From: Xestospongia muta | Taxonomy: Eukaryota > Porifera > Demospongiae > Haplosclerida > Petrosiidae | Direction: 5' to 3' | Length of the DNA stretch: 64,000 nucleotides | Assembly: GCA_963693285.1 (NCBI GenBank) | Contig: OY848918.1 | Location: 8,869,156-8,933,155 of the forward strand | Part shown: piece by piece, positions 45,088 through 55,845 of the stretch | Layout of the letters: every line of letters begins with the position of its first letter | Numbering within the stretch: position 1 is the stretch's first letter | Notes under the pieces: generated by a model | Told to the model about the DNA's origin: nothing | The model's input: the letters and a program-made list of their open reading frames with translations, nothing else | The model's database searches: none | Translations under genes and position numbers: made by a program

Positions 45088-45690
45088 AAACCAGCGCCCC
45101 CACCTTCTCAAAAATAATTCTTGAGCAAAGTATGTCTTTTGCCTGTACTCACAGTTTGCTCATACCTACTGCAATGTCAACTGTGCCTCATTTGAAGGAC
45201 GTACAGGACTTTTTGAACACTACAGCTATTGCCTCATTGTTCTATATATAGTAGTAGTCAGCATACGAACATACCCTTTGAAAAAAGAACCTTTGTGTCT
45301 TTACAATAACCATCTTCTTTAGTCTCTAGAACAACAGGCAGTAGCTGAAACATTAAACCACGCCTATCAAAGCTAGTCTAGCAAGCTGCTGTCAGCTTAC
45401 CAAAAGGAGGAGGGGCTAGCTTGATATAATAAGAAGAGTACTCATCTCGACAGAGTTCCAACAGAGATGGCCAACAGATTCTTTATCCTTGTTCTCACTC
45501 TCCTTCCGTTTGCTCTTTGTAACCATGATTTAGCATCTACCTACCAGTTCAATGCAACACTTGTGCAGAATAAGTACTGGCTGTACTGGAATTTTAACAA
45601 GACAACAGAAGTCATCAATTTTGCTGTGAGAGTTCAAACTACCGGATGGATTGGATTTGGTATTTCACCAAATGGACAGATGCCTAACTC

Positions 45691-45729
45691 ATCTATCCAT
45701 CCAATGATGTTGTCATTGGATGGATAGAT
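45691..45729. repeat. 14-bp inverted repeat created by the insertion
   Basis: ATCTATCCATCCAA (45691-45704) is the exact reverse complement of TTGGATGGATAGAT (45716-45729), separated by 11 bp. Only the second arm exists in the intact gene. Confidence 0.95.
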
Positions 45730-45917
45730 GATTCATCATCAAAGTCTTACTTCCATGTAAGAAATCATTATATAATTCTGCAATATTGTCAACTAGCTAT
45801 ATCTAGATTCAATGCAATAGAACATTTCCTATCTCCATTGGACTCAACTTATCAGTGCTTAATCCCCTCTTTACTAAAAAAAGGAACATATATATATATA
45901 TATGTGTGTGTGTGTTC

Positions 45918-45967
45918 TATAGTACTGGTCTTTATGTTATATATATAACATAAAGACCAGTACTATA
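45918..45967. repeat. Perfect 50-bp palindrome
   Basis: Arms of 25 bp without a spacer. The left arm starts TATAGTACTGGTCTTTATG and the right arm is its exact complement. It follows a TA/TG microsatellite at about 45890-45915 and is absent from the sister intron near 56.9 kb. Confidence 0.95.
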
Positions 45968-46216
45968 TCTTGTAATGAAATTATAAAGTTCTTTTACTCC
46001 AAAATATGAAGGCTAAAAACATATACAAAGGTGGTTTTCAGGCTTGTGGGGTTCTAATTTGCAAATAATATAGTTCTAAAAAAATCAAGACTTGAAGTTC
46101 CAAAGAGAAGACACATTTTTGTCTATACTAGTCTAGATATCTGTATCTGATCAATGAGTGCTCAATTAATATATATACACTTAATATATGTCATATATGT
46201 GTGTGTGAACTGAAAA

Positions 46217-46416
46217 ATATGTCATTTTAATAACAAATTTGTACCTGACATGAACAGATTGCTATGGAATATTGAATTTTGTCAATTACTCACTGAATAA
46301 TTTGTTGGTTATGTTATATAAAGCAACAAATTATACAATGAGTACTTCAGAGAAATTCTATATTCCACAGTAATCCAGCCATGTAAAGTACAAAATATTT
46401 GTTAAAATGACATATT
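46217..46416. mobile_element. MITE of about 200 bp with long imperfect inverted repeats
   Basis: The left half beginning AATATGTCATTTTAA and the right half ending TTAAAATGACATATT are imperfect inverted copies over about 90 bp each (TGGAATATTGAATTTTGTCA versus TGGAATATAGAATTTCTCTG on the opposite strand). No coding capacity. Related halves occur in FReD spacers (near 11130, 24240 and 44430). The sister intron lacks it. Confidence 0.7.
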
Positions 46417-46740
46417 AAATTTTATAAGTGAACATGGTGTATGATAGGCACAAACATACCACTAAACCATGAAAAGTGAAGGTATACATATTTAATATTT
46501 ATTGCTGATACTGCATGTTTGTAAATATGGCTATCATCACAAGACACAAGACAGTCATATCACAAGACTGGAATTCGAACTAAATTCATCATGAATATAA
46601 TTGCAATAATATAATTGAACTGACTAATATAAAATAGTGTCTAGAGTGCCAGTAATAGAATGCTGCAATTTAATAAGAATTTAATACTATATACCTCAGA
46701 CCCAGACCTTAAACACTGGAATTTAAATTACTGGCACTAT

Positions 46741-47102
46741 GAGTGTGACTTCAATAGTCATGTGCTAAGGATTCTAATGAAGGAGTGTGACTTCAATAGT
46801 CATGTGATAAGGATTCTAATGAAGGAGTGTGACTTCAATAAACATGTGCTAAGGATTCTAATGAAGGAGTGTGACTTCAATAGTCATGTGCTAAGGATTC
46901 TAATGAAGGAGTGTGACTTCAATAGTCATGTGATAAGGATTCTAATGAAAGAGTGTGACTTCAATAAACATGTGCTAAGGATTCTAATGAAGGAGTGTGA
47001 CTTCAATAGTCATGTGATAAGGATTCTAATGAAGGAGTGTGACTTCAATAAACATGTGCTAAGGATTCTAATGAAGGAGTGTGACTTCAATAGTCATGTG
47101 CT
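46741..47102. repeat. Minisatellite A array, about 8.6 copies, left part
   Basis: Units carry three alternating variants (AGTCATGTGCTAAGG, AGTCATGTGATAAGG, AAACATGTGCTAAGG) in a partly regular order, a higher-order pattern. It is interrupted by a transposon at 47103 and resumes at 51581. Confidence 0.94.
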
Positions 47103-47322
47103 GAAGCCGAAGGCGGACATCCGATTGTACTTCGTCATTTCATATTCTACTTCGCACTTTTCGAAAAAAATATTCCTAAATTTACGCACAAAGCTTAATT
47201 TCAGACTATTTAGACTAATACGGTATAGCCAGTTTGCTATAGCTATTCAGTCGTTTTCTATCTTCCATTGGAAGCATGTGTTATCAGTGGCTAAGGATCT
47301 GTTGTTGAGGACTTGAGAAAAA

Positions 47323-48800
47323 TGGCTGTAGTACCATTGTCTCCAGGTTTTTTTTCAAAGGAGTTTTTCATGCAAAGACTTAATTGTATATTATTCCATG
47401 ATGGGACTTTAACTGGAATCATACAAAGGCTTCTCCAAAGACATGGGCACTTAATTAGTAAAAGGCACCTTCGTCGTTTAAGACATAAGTTTGGAGTCGG
47501 TGCATTGGCAGAGGAGGCGGATATTCCGTCTATTTGTTCTGCTATTACGGTAAAATTTAGTCTGACGTTGCTGCTCATTCCTCTATCTTAGCGAAAGTGT
47601 AGCAACACCAGACTAGGGAAATTTTTTAAGATGATTAACATGTAATTTATATTAATTACTAGTTGGAAATATAAATATTCTACTATAGGAAGAGCTAGAG
47701 GGCTCAGGTTCACTTTTAGGATACAGAAGTATGTTAAATATGCTCAAAATAACACGTCAAATGAGTGTTAGACGGTTTGTTGATGTTAATTTCTGAGTCT
47801 CTTTTTCATAACACTTATTAGTGATACTGTGATGATGCTTTGCCAATTTTAGATCCACAGGGATCTCTTAATTTAGCACATTGCAGATTGAAGCATAGAG
47901 TTTATAGGAGCAAGGTAATTCATATAATTGATTGTTGCTGATGCTTTGCATAATAATAATAATTGTTATTACTTTAGGGGCCCCAATTTTATCTGGCATT
48001 GTGATGGATATGACAAGCTAAAACCATTCGGAATCACCATTCATGGTTGTAATTGACAGGTAATTTGTTATCCTAAATCTTCATTACATATAACCTTAAT
48101 TAATTTATAGATATTCTAGAAGAATCATATGGATGGCTTGCGGGTCTTCTAATAATGATCCACAAATCATTGCACAACACTATTTTGATGCTATTGAATG
48201 TTTAAATGGTAAAGTTTGTTTTGTAAATTACTCTTAAATTTATTGAAATTTTACAGGTCTTCCTTGCATTTTGTGCACTGATTGTGGAACAGAAAATAGC
48301 ATTATATATTTTCTTCATCCATCTTTACGTAGCAAGAACACTGATGAATTTGCTGGTGAAAAAAGCTTTAGGTATGGAAGGTCAAGTTCTAATCAGGTTT
48401 GTATTTCTTTTCGTATTAATGTTATAGTGCTATTTTAATGTACTATAGAGGGTAGAAGCATGGTGGTCATATTTACGTACTCGATTGACTGACTGGTGGA
48501 TCACATTCTTCAAAGTAAGTGTAACAAAATACTCACTATCATGCAGTAATTTCAACAGGATTTAATTTCATCTGGTTGTATTAATGACTCCTTAGAGATC
48601 AGCACATGTAAGTTTTTAACAATTTGTGTTCTCGTACACCAAAATAAGGAAATCCCACATTAATGATTTCACAATACACATTTTATCTTACTGTTGACAT
48701 CAATATTCTATTTATAGCCTACCTGTCTGAGTGTTATCAATTTGATATAGATATTTTCTTTTTGTAGTGAAGCAGTTAGATTTTGTTTTATTCCGGTCAT
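47323..48800 (+). pseudogene. Integrase-core transposase, multi-exon, frameshifted
   Basis: N-terminal exon MAVVPLSPGFFSKEFF... with a helix-rich RHLRRLRHKFGVG segment. Later exons code ELEGSGSLLGYRSM, a piece with GSLNLAHCRLKHRVYRSK, GPNFIWHCDGYDKLKPFG, YSRRIIWMACGSSNNDPQII, LPCILCTDCGTEN, SFRYGRSSSNQ and RVEAWWSYLRTRLTDWWI. This is the integrase-like transposase family in which D (WHCDG), D (TDCGTEN) and E (VEAWW) form the catalytic triad; all three are present. A one-base insertion in HGC(A)ID causes a stop before YSRR, so the copy is dead. Confidence 0.75.
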
Positions 48801-49269
48801 CAGAATTGAGTTGAGCAATCTTGTTAATGAGTGGAATTATCACAACATACGTCCAAGTAGAAGAGCTGAAGCCCCTGGAGGTATTCCAGAGATATTATTT
48901 TCTTTACCAGAGCATTCAGGTAAGTATGAATTCATGATGATATGTCTGTGCTTACATTTAAACTTAGGTACTATTGATTATAAGTGTAACCTTGACAATG
49001 ACCTTTTTGAGTGTGCTAAATAAATCTACATATGGCCTTCCATTAAGATATGCAGTATAGAATTTAAAGAGTATGCATATTGTCTTATGGAGGAACATTC
49101 ACTTCAGCAACCTAAAAAAGTATTGGATGCAATGGAGCTCTTAAGTTTATTGGTTGTTGACATGGAGAACTATTAGACTGCAATAATGTGTATATATTCA
49201 TAAGTTCATAACACAACTAATGTATAAATTCATAACTCAATACAAAGTTGATTTTAAAGTAACAAAACA

Positions 49270-50211
49270 TTATTCAGTTTTCATAAAGGCCAAGTCTGGC
49301 ATGAAATCAACATTCCAAGCAGCTCCAAAGAGATTATCACACAGTGGACAGTCTGTAATTGGATTAGCATAGCATACAACACCACCGTCTGGTAAGTGAC
49401 ACATTGTATCAGGAACTGGGACTAGGAATGATCTGCCACATTAATTGCACGAAGTTTCTTGAGGTACTGTTTTTCCTATACACTGATATAATGAATATAT
49501 ATAGTTGACAGTAAAGAAATCTTACTTTCATATAATTTAAGTAATGGAAGAGGAGTCTCCTCACCATAACTAGTACCTTTATCTGCTACCTCATCTATTA
49601 GTACAAGTTCATCCTAAACGTAGACATAATAATTAATAAAAACATATCAATGATCCTTAACTTCAATGACTTCAGATTTATCCTCTAGCTCTACATATTC
49701 TTTGCTATTTAGTACCTAAAATTACATACCTTGAGATTGACATAATAATTATAAGAAATTTGCCTCACTTTCTTGTACACAATGTAGAGTCTAAATTTGC
49801 TAGGAACAAATCCATGTGATTTCATAAAATCTGATAAAGTCCAATTCTCCTTATCCTCAATATCGTAAGGAATCCCAGCTGTACCAGATAAGTAATAGTC
49901 TTTTATGACTGAAGAACAGTCCTTGAAAAATATTTCTTGCCCTTTTTTACTATTTCATTGTATGTCAACAACATGTGGAAGAGCAATGTTGTGTTTTCAC
50001 ACACCTCTTTCCAACACACAGTCATAACTCATTCCTCCAAAGTGTATCTAAAATAGATAGTCAATAAAATAGACAACACTATTAAGTGATATATACATAC
50101 ACCTAATATGTCTCTTTTCGAATTACTAGGTGTGTCACCACCACTCCTTTTTCTATTGTTCGACATTAATCTCTTGTACTGTGAAAAAAGCTTCTCTTTT
50201 GTTTTAGGCAT
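49270..50211 (-). pseudogene. Second gene of the rve transposon, unknown protein with a zinc-like C-terminus
   Basis: Minus-strand blocks in order: MPKTKEKLFSQYKRLMSNNR (from 50211), a block with KKGQEIFFKDCSSVIKDYY and WTLSDFMKSHGFVPSKF, VELEDKSEVIEV, DELVLIDEVADKGTSYGEE, and a C-terminal block with CGRSFLVPVPDTMCHLPDGG and ITDCPLCDNLFGAAWNVDF. Short introns separate them. Stops are present in places. I do not recognise the family. The N-terminal part is repeated in the partial duplicate at 50594-51431. Confidence 0.5.
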
Positions 50212-50593
50212 ATTTACTACATGACAGATTTACATCAATCATAACTATCACAAACACTTACCTTTTCCTCCTGACTGTGCATTTGGTGGAGTCAGTTCAT
50301 TAACTTTGTTTTTGTACAATCTCAGAAGGCACTCTTATATTGACCGACTGTTAGCTCACCTTGAAGTAATTTAAATTCTTCATCATTCAAAGAAGACAAA
50401 AAATCCTTTGATAGGATGTCTTGGACTGTCAAAGTACTTATAGTAGAGTCAGTGATACCACTCTCTTTAGGTTACCTCTGATTCCTCTGAATTTTTATAA
50501 CAGGGTGGAAGCACGTGGGTACCCTGGAACTTTGCTATAATAATGTTCTTATCTACGGAAGCCGAAGGCGGACATCCATTTCTACTTCTAATT

Positions 50594-51431
50594 ATTCTTT
50601 GCTATTTAGTACCTAAAATTACCTTGAGATTGACATAATAATTATAAGAATTTGCCTCACTTTCTTGTACACAATGAGAGTCTAAATTTGCTAGGAACAA
50701 ATCCATGTGATTTCATAAAATCTCATAAAGTCTAATTCTCCTTATCCTTAATATTGTAAGGAATCCCAGCTGTACCAGATAAGTATTAGTCTTTTATGAC
50801 TGAAGAACAGTCCTTGAAAAATATTTTATGCCCTTTTTTATTATTTCATTGTATGTCAACAACATGTGGAAGAGCAATGTTGTGTTTTCGCACACCTCTT
50901 TCCAACTCACAGTCATAACTCATTCCTCCAACGTGTATCTAAAATAGATAGTCAATAAAATAGACAACACTAATAAGTGATATATACATACACCTAATAT
51001 GCCTCTTAGAATTACTAGGTGTGTCACCACCACTCCTTTTTCTATTGTTCATTAATCTCTTGTACTGTGAAAAAAGCTCCTTTGTTTTAGGCATATTTAC
51101 TACATGAGAGATTTACATCAATTGTAACTATCACAAACTCTTACCTTTTCCACCTGACTGTGCATTTGGTGGAGTCAGTTCATTAACTTTGTTTTTGTAT
51201 AATCTCAGAAGGCACGCTTGAATTGACCGACTGTTAGCTCACCTTGAAGTAATTTAAATTCTTCATCATTCAAAGAAGACAAAAAATCCTTTGATAGGAT
51301 GTCTTGGACTATCAAAGTACTTATAGCAGAGTCAGTGAAACCACTCACTTTAGACTAGCTCTGAATTTTTCATTCATTTTATAACAGGGTGGAAGCACGT
51401 GCGTACCCTGGAACTTTGCAATAATAATATT
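50594..51431. repeat. Duplicate of 49697-50550 within the rve transposon
   Basis: Offset is about 897 bp, with scattered substitutions and small deletions (for example TTTTCGAATTAC versus TTAGAATTAC), so it is clearly older than the receptor duplication at 33.8 kb. Confidence 0.85.
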
Positions 51432-51580
51432 CATATCCCTCCTGCACAAAATTAAAAAAAATAGAAAAAATTTTCGAAATTTCCATTTTTAAATAGAGAG
51501 TACGAAAAAAAATGGAAAACTGCGAAGTAGAATATGAAATGACAAAGTAGAATTGGATGTCAGCCTTCGGATTCTGTACA

Positions 51581-52166
51581 TGTGACTAGGGTTCTAATGA
51601 AGGAGTGTGACTTCAATAGTCATGTGCTAAGGATTCTAATAGTGGAGTGTGACTTCAATAGTCATGTGCTAAAGATTCTAATGAAGGCGTGTGACTTCAA
51701 TAGTCATGTGCTAAGGATTCTAATAGTGGAGTGTGACTTCAATAGTCATGTGCTAAAGATTCTAATGAAGGAGTGTGACTTCAATAGTCATGTGCTAAGG
51801 ATTCTAATGAAGGAGTGTGACTTCAATAGTCATGTGCTAAGGATTCTAATAGTGGAGTGTGACTTCAATAGTCATGTGCTAAAGATTCTAATGAAGGCGT
51901 GTGACTTCAATAGTCATGTGCTAAGGATTCTAATGAAGGAGTGTGACTTCAATAGTCATGTGCTAAGGATTCTAATAGTGGAGTGTGATTTCAATAATCA
52001 TGTGCTAAGGATTCTAATGAAGGAGTGTGACTTGAATAGTCATGTGCTAAGATTCTAATGAAGGAGTGTGACTTCAATAGTCATGTACTAAGGATTCTAA
52101 TGAAGGAGTGTGACTTCAATAGTCATGTACTAAGGATTCTAATGAAGGAGTGTGACTTTAATAGTC
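51581..52166. repeat. Minisatellite A array, about 14 copies, right part
   Basis: Continuation of the array split by the transposon. Variants ATAGTGGAG, AAAGATTC and GAAGGCGTG recur in blocks of several units, again a higher-order pattern. Confidence 0.95.
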
Positions 52167-52555
52167 TCCTATTATCATAGGAGTAATGAGAAATACACTA
52201 AAGTAAAACAAATCACCTACTTTACCATTTCTCTGCCTGTGCATATACGTTCTTGGTGATCAATTAATGTATAAGCTCTGGATCTAGAATTACTAATTCA
52301 AAAATTCTAGCTACATAACAATTAGTGTTGTCAGTTTCTGAAAGTGTTAGTGTTATTAATCTGTGATATTTCTGATTTTGAAAATCAATGTATGTACCTT
52401 TGGTGTTGTGAGTGATCCCATCAAGGATCAAGGAGTATGTTAACAATTATAATTAAGCTTTTGCTTCTTAGTTTTGTACATTTAAGTTTCTCTTTATTAC
52501 CATTTTCATCAAAAAATTGAACAAAAAATGATGGGTATAGTAAGTAAAAAAAGAA
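52167..52555. other. Spacer before the 5S-like gene
   Basis: AT-rich, with weak open frames only. The Pol III terminator of the 5S-like gene lies at its right end. Confidence 0.5.
52542..52552 (-). terminator. Oligo-T Pol III terminator of the 5S-like gene
   Basis: A run of seven T on the minus strand, a few bases after the 3' end of the 5S-like sequence. Confidence 0.6.
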
Positions 52556-52673
52556 GTCAGTAGCACCAGCAACTCTTGGGCAGGCTCCCATCCCAATACT
52601 ACTCTGGCCTGACATTGCTTAACTGCAGTGTTGAGATGGGAATTGATGTTTTCAATGTGGTATAGCTACAGAC
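52556..52673 (-). rRNA. 5S rRNA-like gene (single, diverged)
   Basis: 118 nt on the minus strand align end to end with animal 5S rRNA. It starts GTCTGTAGCTATACCACATT, has AGTTAAGCAATGTCAGGCC where the A box and loop lie, GGGATGGGAGCCTGCC for the intermediate element region, and ends GGTGCTACTGAC. The terminal stem still pairs at eight of nine positions. A TATAAATATC lies 30 bp upstream and T7 follows, as in transcribed 5S genes. It is divergent at several usually fixed positions, so it may be a variant gene or a pseudogene. Confidence 0.7.
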
Positions 52674-52693
52674 AGCAGTTGTGGAAAGCAGTA

Positions 52694-52703
52694 GATATTT
52701 ATA
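52694..52703 (-). promoter_or_regulatory. TATA-like element at -30 of the 5S-like gene
   Basis: TATAAATATC on the minus strand starts 30 bp before the first base of the 5S-like sequence, the usual place for an upstream TATA of invertebrate 5S genes. Confidence 0.55.
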
Positions 52704-53796
52704 CCAGTGTAATCAAACAAGTCAGATCTATTTAAAAAATCTGTTTGTTCCTTAATTAATAAATAGATCACTGACTAACATATTATTAAATCACTGCACT
52801 AGTAAATATAGATATTGAAATAGGATATATATGAACAAAAATACTAAGTCTAAATATATTAGTGAATCAGCTTATGGATATATATAATATAATTAGTCAC
52901 ATGTGACAATTGAATAGACGTAATTACCTTGAATACTCTGCAGTTTGAATTATTATAGCATAAGCTTAGAAACTACACTAATAGCATTAGAGTATGTTAA
53001 TATATATGGTAACAGCTACTGCTAAAATAATTAGACTTAGTATTCTGTTCATACATATCCGATCTCAATATCTATATATATATACTAGTATATATAGTGA
53101 TTTAGTAATATGTTAGTCAATAGTTATGGTTAACATGGTAATTAAATTAAGAAATTATGAGTAGTTTCTGTATTTCCTTGTATAACGACCTCTTAACACA
53201 GTTTTAAATACTAGTGATTGCTATGCAGGTATCCCTACTGGGTGGACTAGGATACAGATGTTAGCCTCCCTTTAAATGCATGTGAAGAGGTTGGCGCATT
53301 TGTATTCTTGGTTCTACTGACAGTAACAGATGCTATATTGAATCCCAGTACAGCTGGTTTGAAATGAGGGGCAATACTTCAGCCATGATTACCTTGCTTT
53401 TGGACAAGGGTTATACCATGCCAAGCAATTGTCCATGCTAGCAATAGCATGGTAGTCCTCAATAATAAGTTGTCGATCAAACCGGTAAGCCAGCTGGGTT
53501 GTTTGGAGCAACACAGCACACATTTTTTTTAAATGTAACAGAAATATGTTTATATCACTTCAGAACATTTTCAACTTTTTATGTCACAGTATTAATTGAT
53601 CAACTTTTAGAATTATTTTTCATTTGTCTAAACTATAATAAAATGTTTAGATAGCTGTTTATTTGCTCTTTATCCACTTGAATTGTGGCCAACAAGATAT
53701 TACAGTTGCTTTTCTCTAACATTAACCAGGATATAGAATGTGTGCAAATGTCAGCAATAAATGTCACTTTCCTATAACCACATCCTCTAAATTGCA
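52704..53796. other. Spacer with an unidentified, less AT-rich segment
   Basis: Mostly AT-rich. The part at about 53205-53530 is clearly less AT-rich (GGTGGACTAGGATACAGATG, CCAGCTGGGTTGTTTGGAGC) and ends in a T run, which would suit a short retroelement, but I recognise no tRNA or known SINE head. Confidence 0.45.
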
Positions 53797-53932
53797 AAAC
53801 CAGCAGCCCCACCCTCTCAAAAATAATTCTTGAGCAAAGCATGTCTTTTGCCTGTACTCACAGTTTGCTCATACCTACTGCAATGTCAACTGTGCCTCAT
53901 TTGAAGAACAGGACTTTTGAACCCTACAGCTA
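53797..53932 (+). promoter_or_regulatory. Distal promoter segment of DBH-like gene 2, cut off by a transposon
   Basis: Homologous to 45089-45228. It continues at 56257 after the inserted element. The two copies share the sequence up to the ATG, so it is a conserved upstream region. Confidence 0.65.
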
Positions 53933-54154
53933 CAGTAAACGGGGGGGTTTCCGGACACAATCCAAAATTTGGAGTATTACGAAGTGAAAAGACTATGAAT
54001 AGTATTAATATTAGTACCTATAATATAGCTATATATAATCAATCTATAATAAAATGTTTAGTAAATATTAATTAAATTTTATGATGAATTTTTGAGCATG
54101 CTCATAAAATACAGTTCAAATTTGAAACTTCAATGCAGTTTGAGTTTCCATAAC

Positions 54155-55460
54155 ATGGCTTATAGCAAAGAAGCAATGGAAAGCGCCATAGAAGAAGTCA
54201 AGACAGGAGCAAGTAGCATCCGTGGTGCTGCTAGAAAGTATGGAATTAGCTCCAGTACTCTGCATGATCATATCTCAGAGAAACATACTAAAGTAGGTGC
54301 TGGAGGACCAACAGTTCTAACATGTACTGAGGAAAGATTGTTCTTTCTCTCATTGCACTGGGAGAAATGAGATTTGGGTTAACAAAAGATCTAGTAGATA
54401 TAATTGTGAGAGATTACTTAAAGGAAAACAAGTTACCCAATCCATTTTCTCAAGGAATTCCAGGAAAAGATTGGTGGACAACATTCAGAAAGAGATGGCC
54501 ATGTATCAATGAAAGAAAGCCTCAGCATCTTAGCAAAAAAAGAGCAGATGCTTCCCATCCCAACATCATCAACGGATGGTTTAACAACCTAGAATCTCTC
54601 TTTCAAAAAATTGCACTAGACCCAGCGACTTCATCAGGACAAAATAGGATATGGAACTATGATGAAACTGGTTTATGTACATCTGTGTCTTCAAAGTCTC
54701 TTCTTGTACATCGTGGTACTCGACAAGTCAATGAGGTATCTAGTGGTTCTGGCCATGAGTACATTACTGTTTTAACAGCTTGCAGTGCAGCAGGAGATAT
54801 TCTACTTCCTTTTGTTCTATATAAGGGTAAAAATCTTTATCAGCAGTGGATTATGGGAGGTCCAGTAGGGACCTTCTATGGTGTAAGTGAATCTGGGTGG
54901 ATGGACTCCATTAACTTTTTATCATGGTTTCATAACCAGTTTATGTCAGCACTTCGTCCCTTGACAGAATCAGGACCAGTGGTTTTGATACTTGATGGTC
55001 ATTACTCCCACGTTAGTCTAGAATTAATCAAGCTTGCTAGAGATAACAACATTCATCTCCTGTGTTTACCACCCAACACTACGTGCAATCTTTAAATGCA
55101 GGTTTGTTTGCTGTTTTAAAAAAGCATCGGCATAAGATACTTAAAGAATATCAATTACAAACGAAAGGTGGCAAAGCATGTAAGGAAACATTTCCAAAAT
55201 TGCTCACAAGCCTTTGGGTTGCCTTAACACTAGAGGTGGTAAGATCAGGATTTAGAGGTACTGGTATCGTACCTCTTTCAAGAGAGCATGTCCTCTCCAA
55301 GCTACCAGTAGCTACAGATCTTGCATCTGAAGTGGTTGATCGAGACAGCTGTCAAACAATCAATTGCACCCACTGTGGTCATGACATGCTAGCAACTCCC
55401 GTACTAAAAACGAGGCTCACAAGTGTCTTTGCTACTGTTTTGCAAGAGAATGCACATTGA
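54155..55460 (+). pseudogene. pogo/Tigger-like transposase, frameshifted, catalytic residue changed
   Basis: N-terminal Psq-type helix-turn-helix (IRGAARKYGISSSTLHDHI), a spacer with FGLTKDLVDIIVRDYL and GKDWWTTFRKRWP, then the DDE_1 core: first Asp in WNYDETG, second Asp in LILDGHYSH. The third acidic position, normally in QPLDVG-type wording, reads QSLNAG, so Asp is Asn. Frameshifts lie near 54330 (ERLF/FLSLIALGE) and near 55080 (PPNTT). The element cannot move itself. Confidence 0.88.
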
Positions 55461-55560
55461 CCAAAGGTTGGAAAAAGAAATAATGCTAAGATTCGAGTGG
55501 AGGGAGATGTTATAACCTCAGATGAGTTCCTAGATCTACTTCAAAAACAACAAGAAGAGA

Positions 55561-55845
55561 ATGAAAAGAAGGGCAAAATGTATAAAAAAGCAAAATGAAG
55601 AAGGTATAGATAAAACTTTTAGTCATACACCTTACTTACTTTGCTCATCTCTAGTTGACGAAGATATCTGTCAGGTTTGTAAAGTCAGGTATGATGAGGA
55701 TGACGATGATGATAAAGATGGGTGGATAGGATGTGATGGAGATCGTAACAGATGGTACCATTACTGGTGTGCTGGGTTCAAGAGAATGCCAACTAGCAGA
55801 CAACAATTTCTTTGCCAGTACTGTAAAAAAAGGAGTAACATCTAA
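55561..55845 (+). pseudogene. PHD finger at the end of the Tigger-like transposase
   Basis: DICQVCKVRY, an acidic run, GWIGCDGDRNRWYHYWCAGF and FLCQYCKK match a C4HC3 PHD finger, the type that reads histone tails. The usual CD-x-C pair before WYH is CDGD here, so one zinc ligand appears lost. It is in the downstream part of the transposase coding region, after a short linker that contains a stop (near 55460). Confidence 0.75.

Larger units (their letters stand above)
45088..46740 (+). pseudogene. Duplicated promoter, exon 1 and intron 1 of DBH-like gene 2, inactivated
   Basis: Homologous to 53797-53932 plus 56257-57185. The ATG is at 45467 and exon 1 runs to 45755 with the same signal peptide and DOMON start (MANRFFILVLTLLPFALC). 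A 14-bp insertion at 45691-45704 shifts the frame and gives a stop at 45725-45727. No exon 2 follows. The copy of intron 1 is enlarged by a palindrome and a MITE. Confidence 0.85.
47103..51574. mobile_element. Integrase-type (rve) DNA transposon inserted in minisatellite A
   Basis: About 4.47 kb with inverted ends. The left end, GAAGCCGAAGGCGGACATCC, continues CGATTGTACTTCGTCATTTC for about 55 bp. The right end is the inverse with a few changes. Minisatellite A units lie on both sides. It carries an integrase-core gene on the plus strand and a second, spliced gene on the minus strand. The segment 49697-50550 is repeated at 50594-51431, and an extra left-end copy lies between them (50557-50577). 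I read this as a deleted second element fused to the first. The target duplication is not clear. Superfamily is unresolved (Ginger- or IS3EU-like). Confidence 0.8.

Noticed and set aside
47291..47578. 95-codon minus-strand open frame
   Set aside because: Antisense to the first exon of the integrase-type transposase.
6433..52166. Minisatellite A arrays considered as CRISPR-like arrays
   Set aside because: The units are contiguous 42-bp repeats without unique spacers, and the genome is eukaryotic.
53205..53530. Possible tRNA-derived SINE
   Set aside because: A box-like TGGCTTACCGG and a B box-like GGTTTGATC occur on the minus strand but too close together. No tRNA fold or tail is clear.
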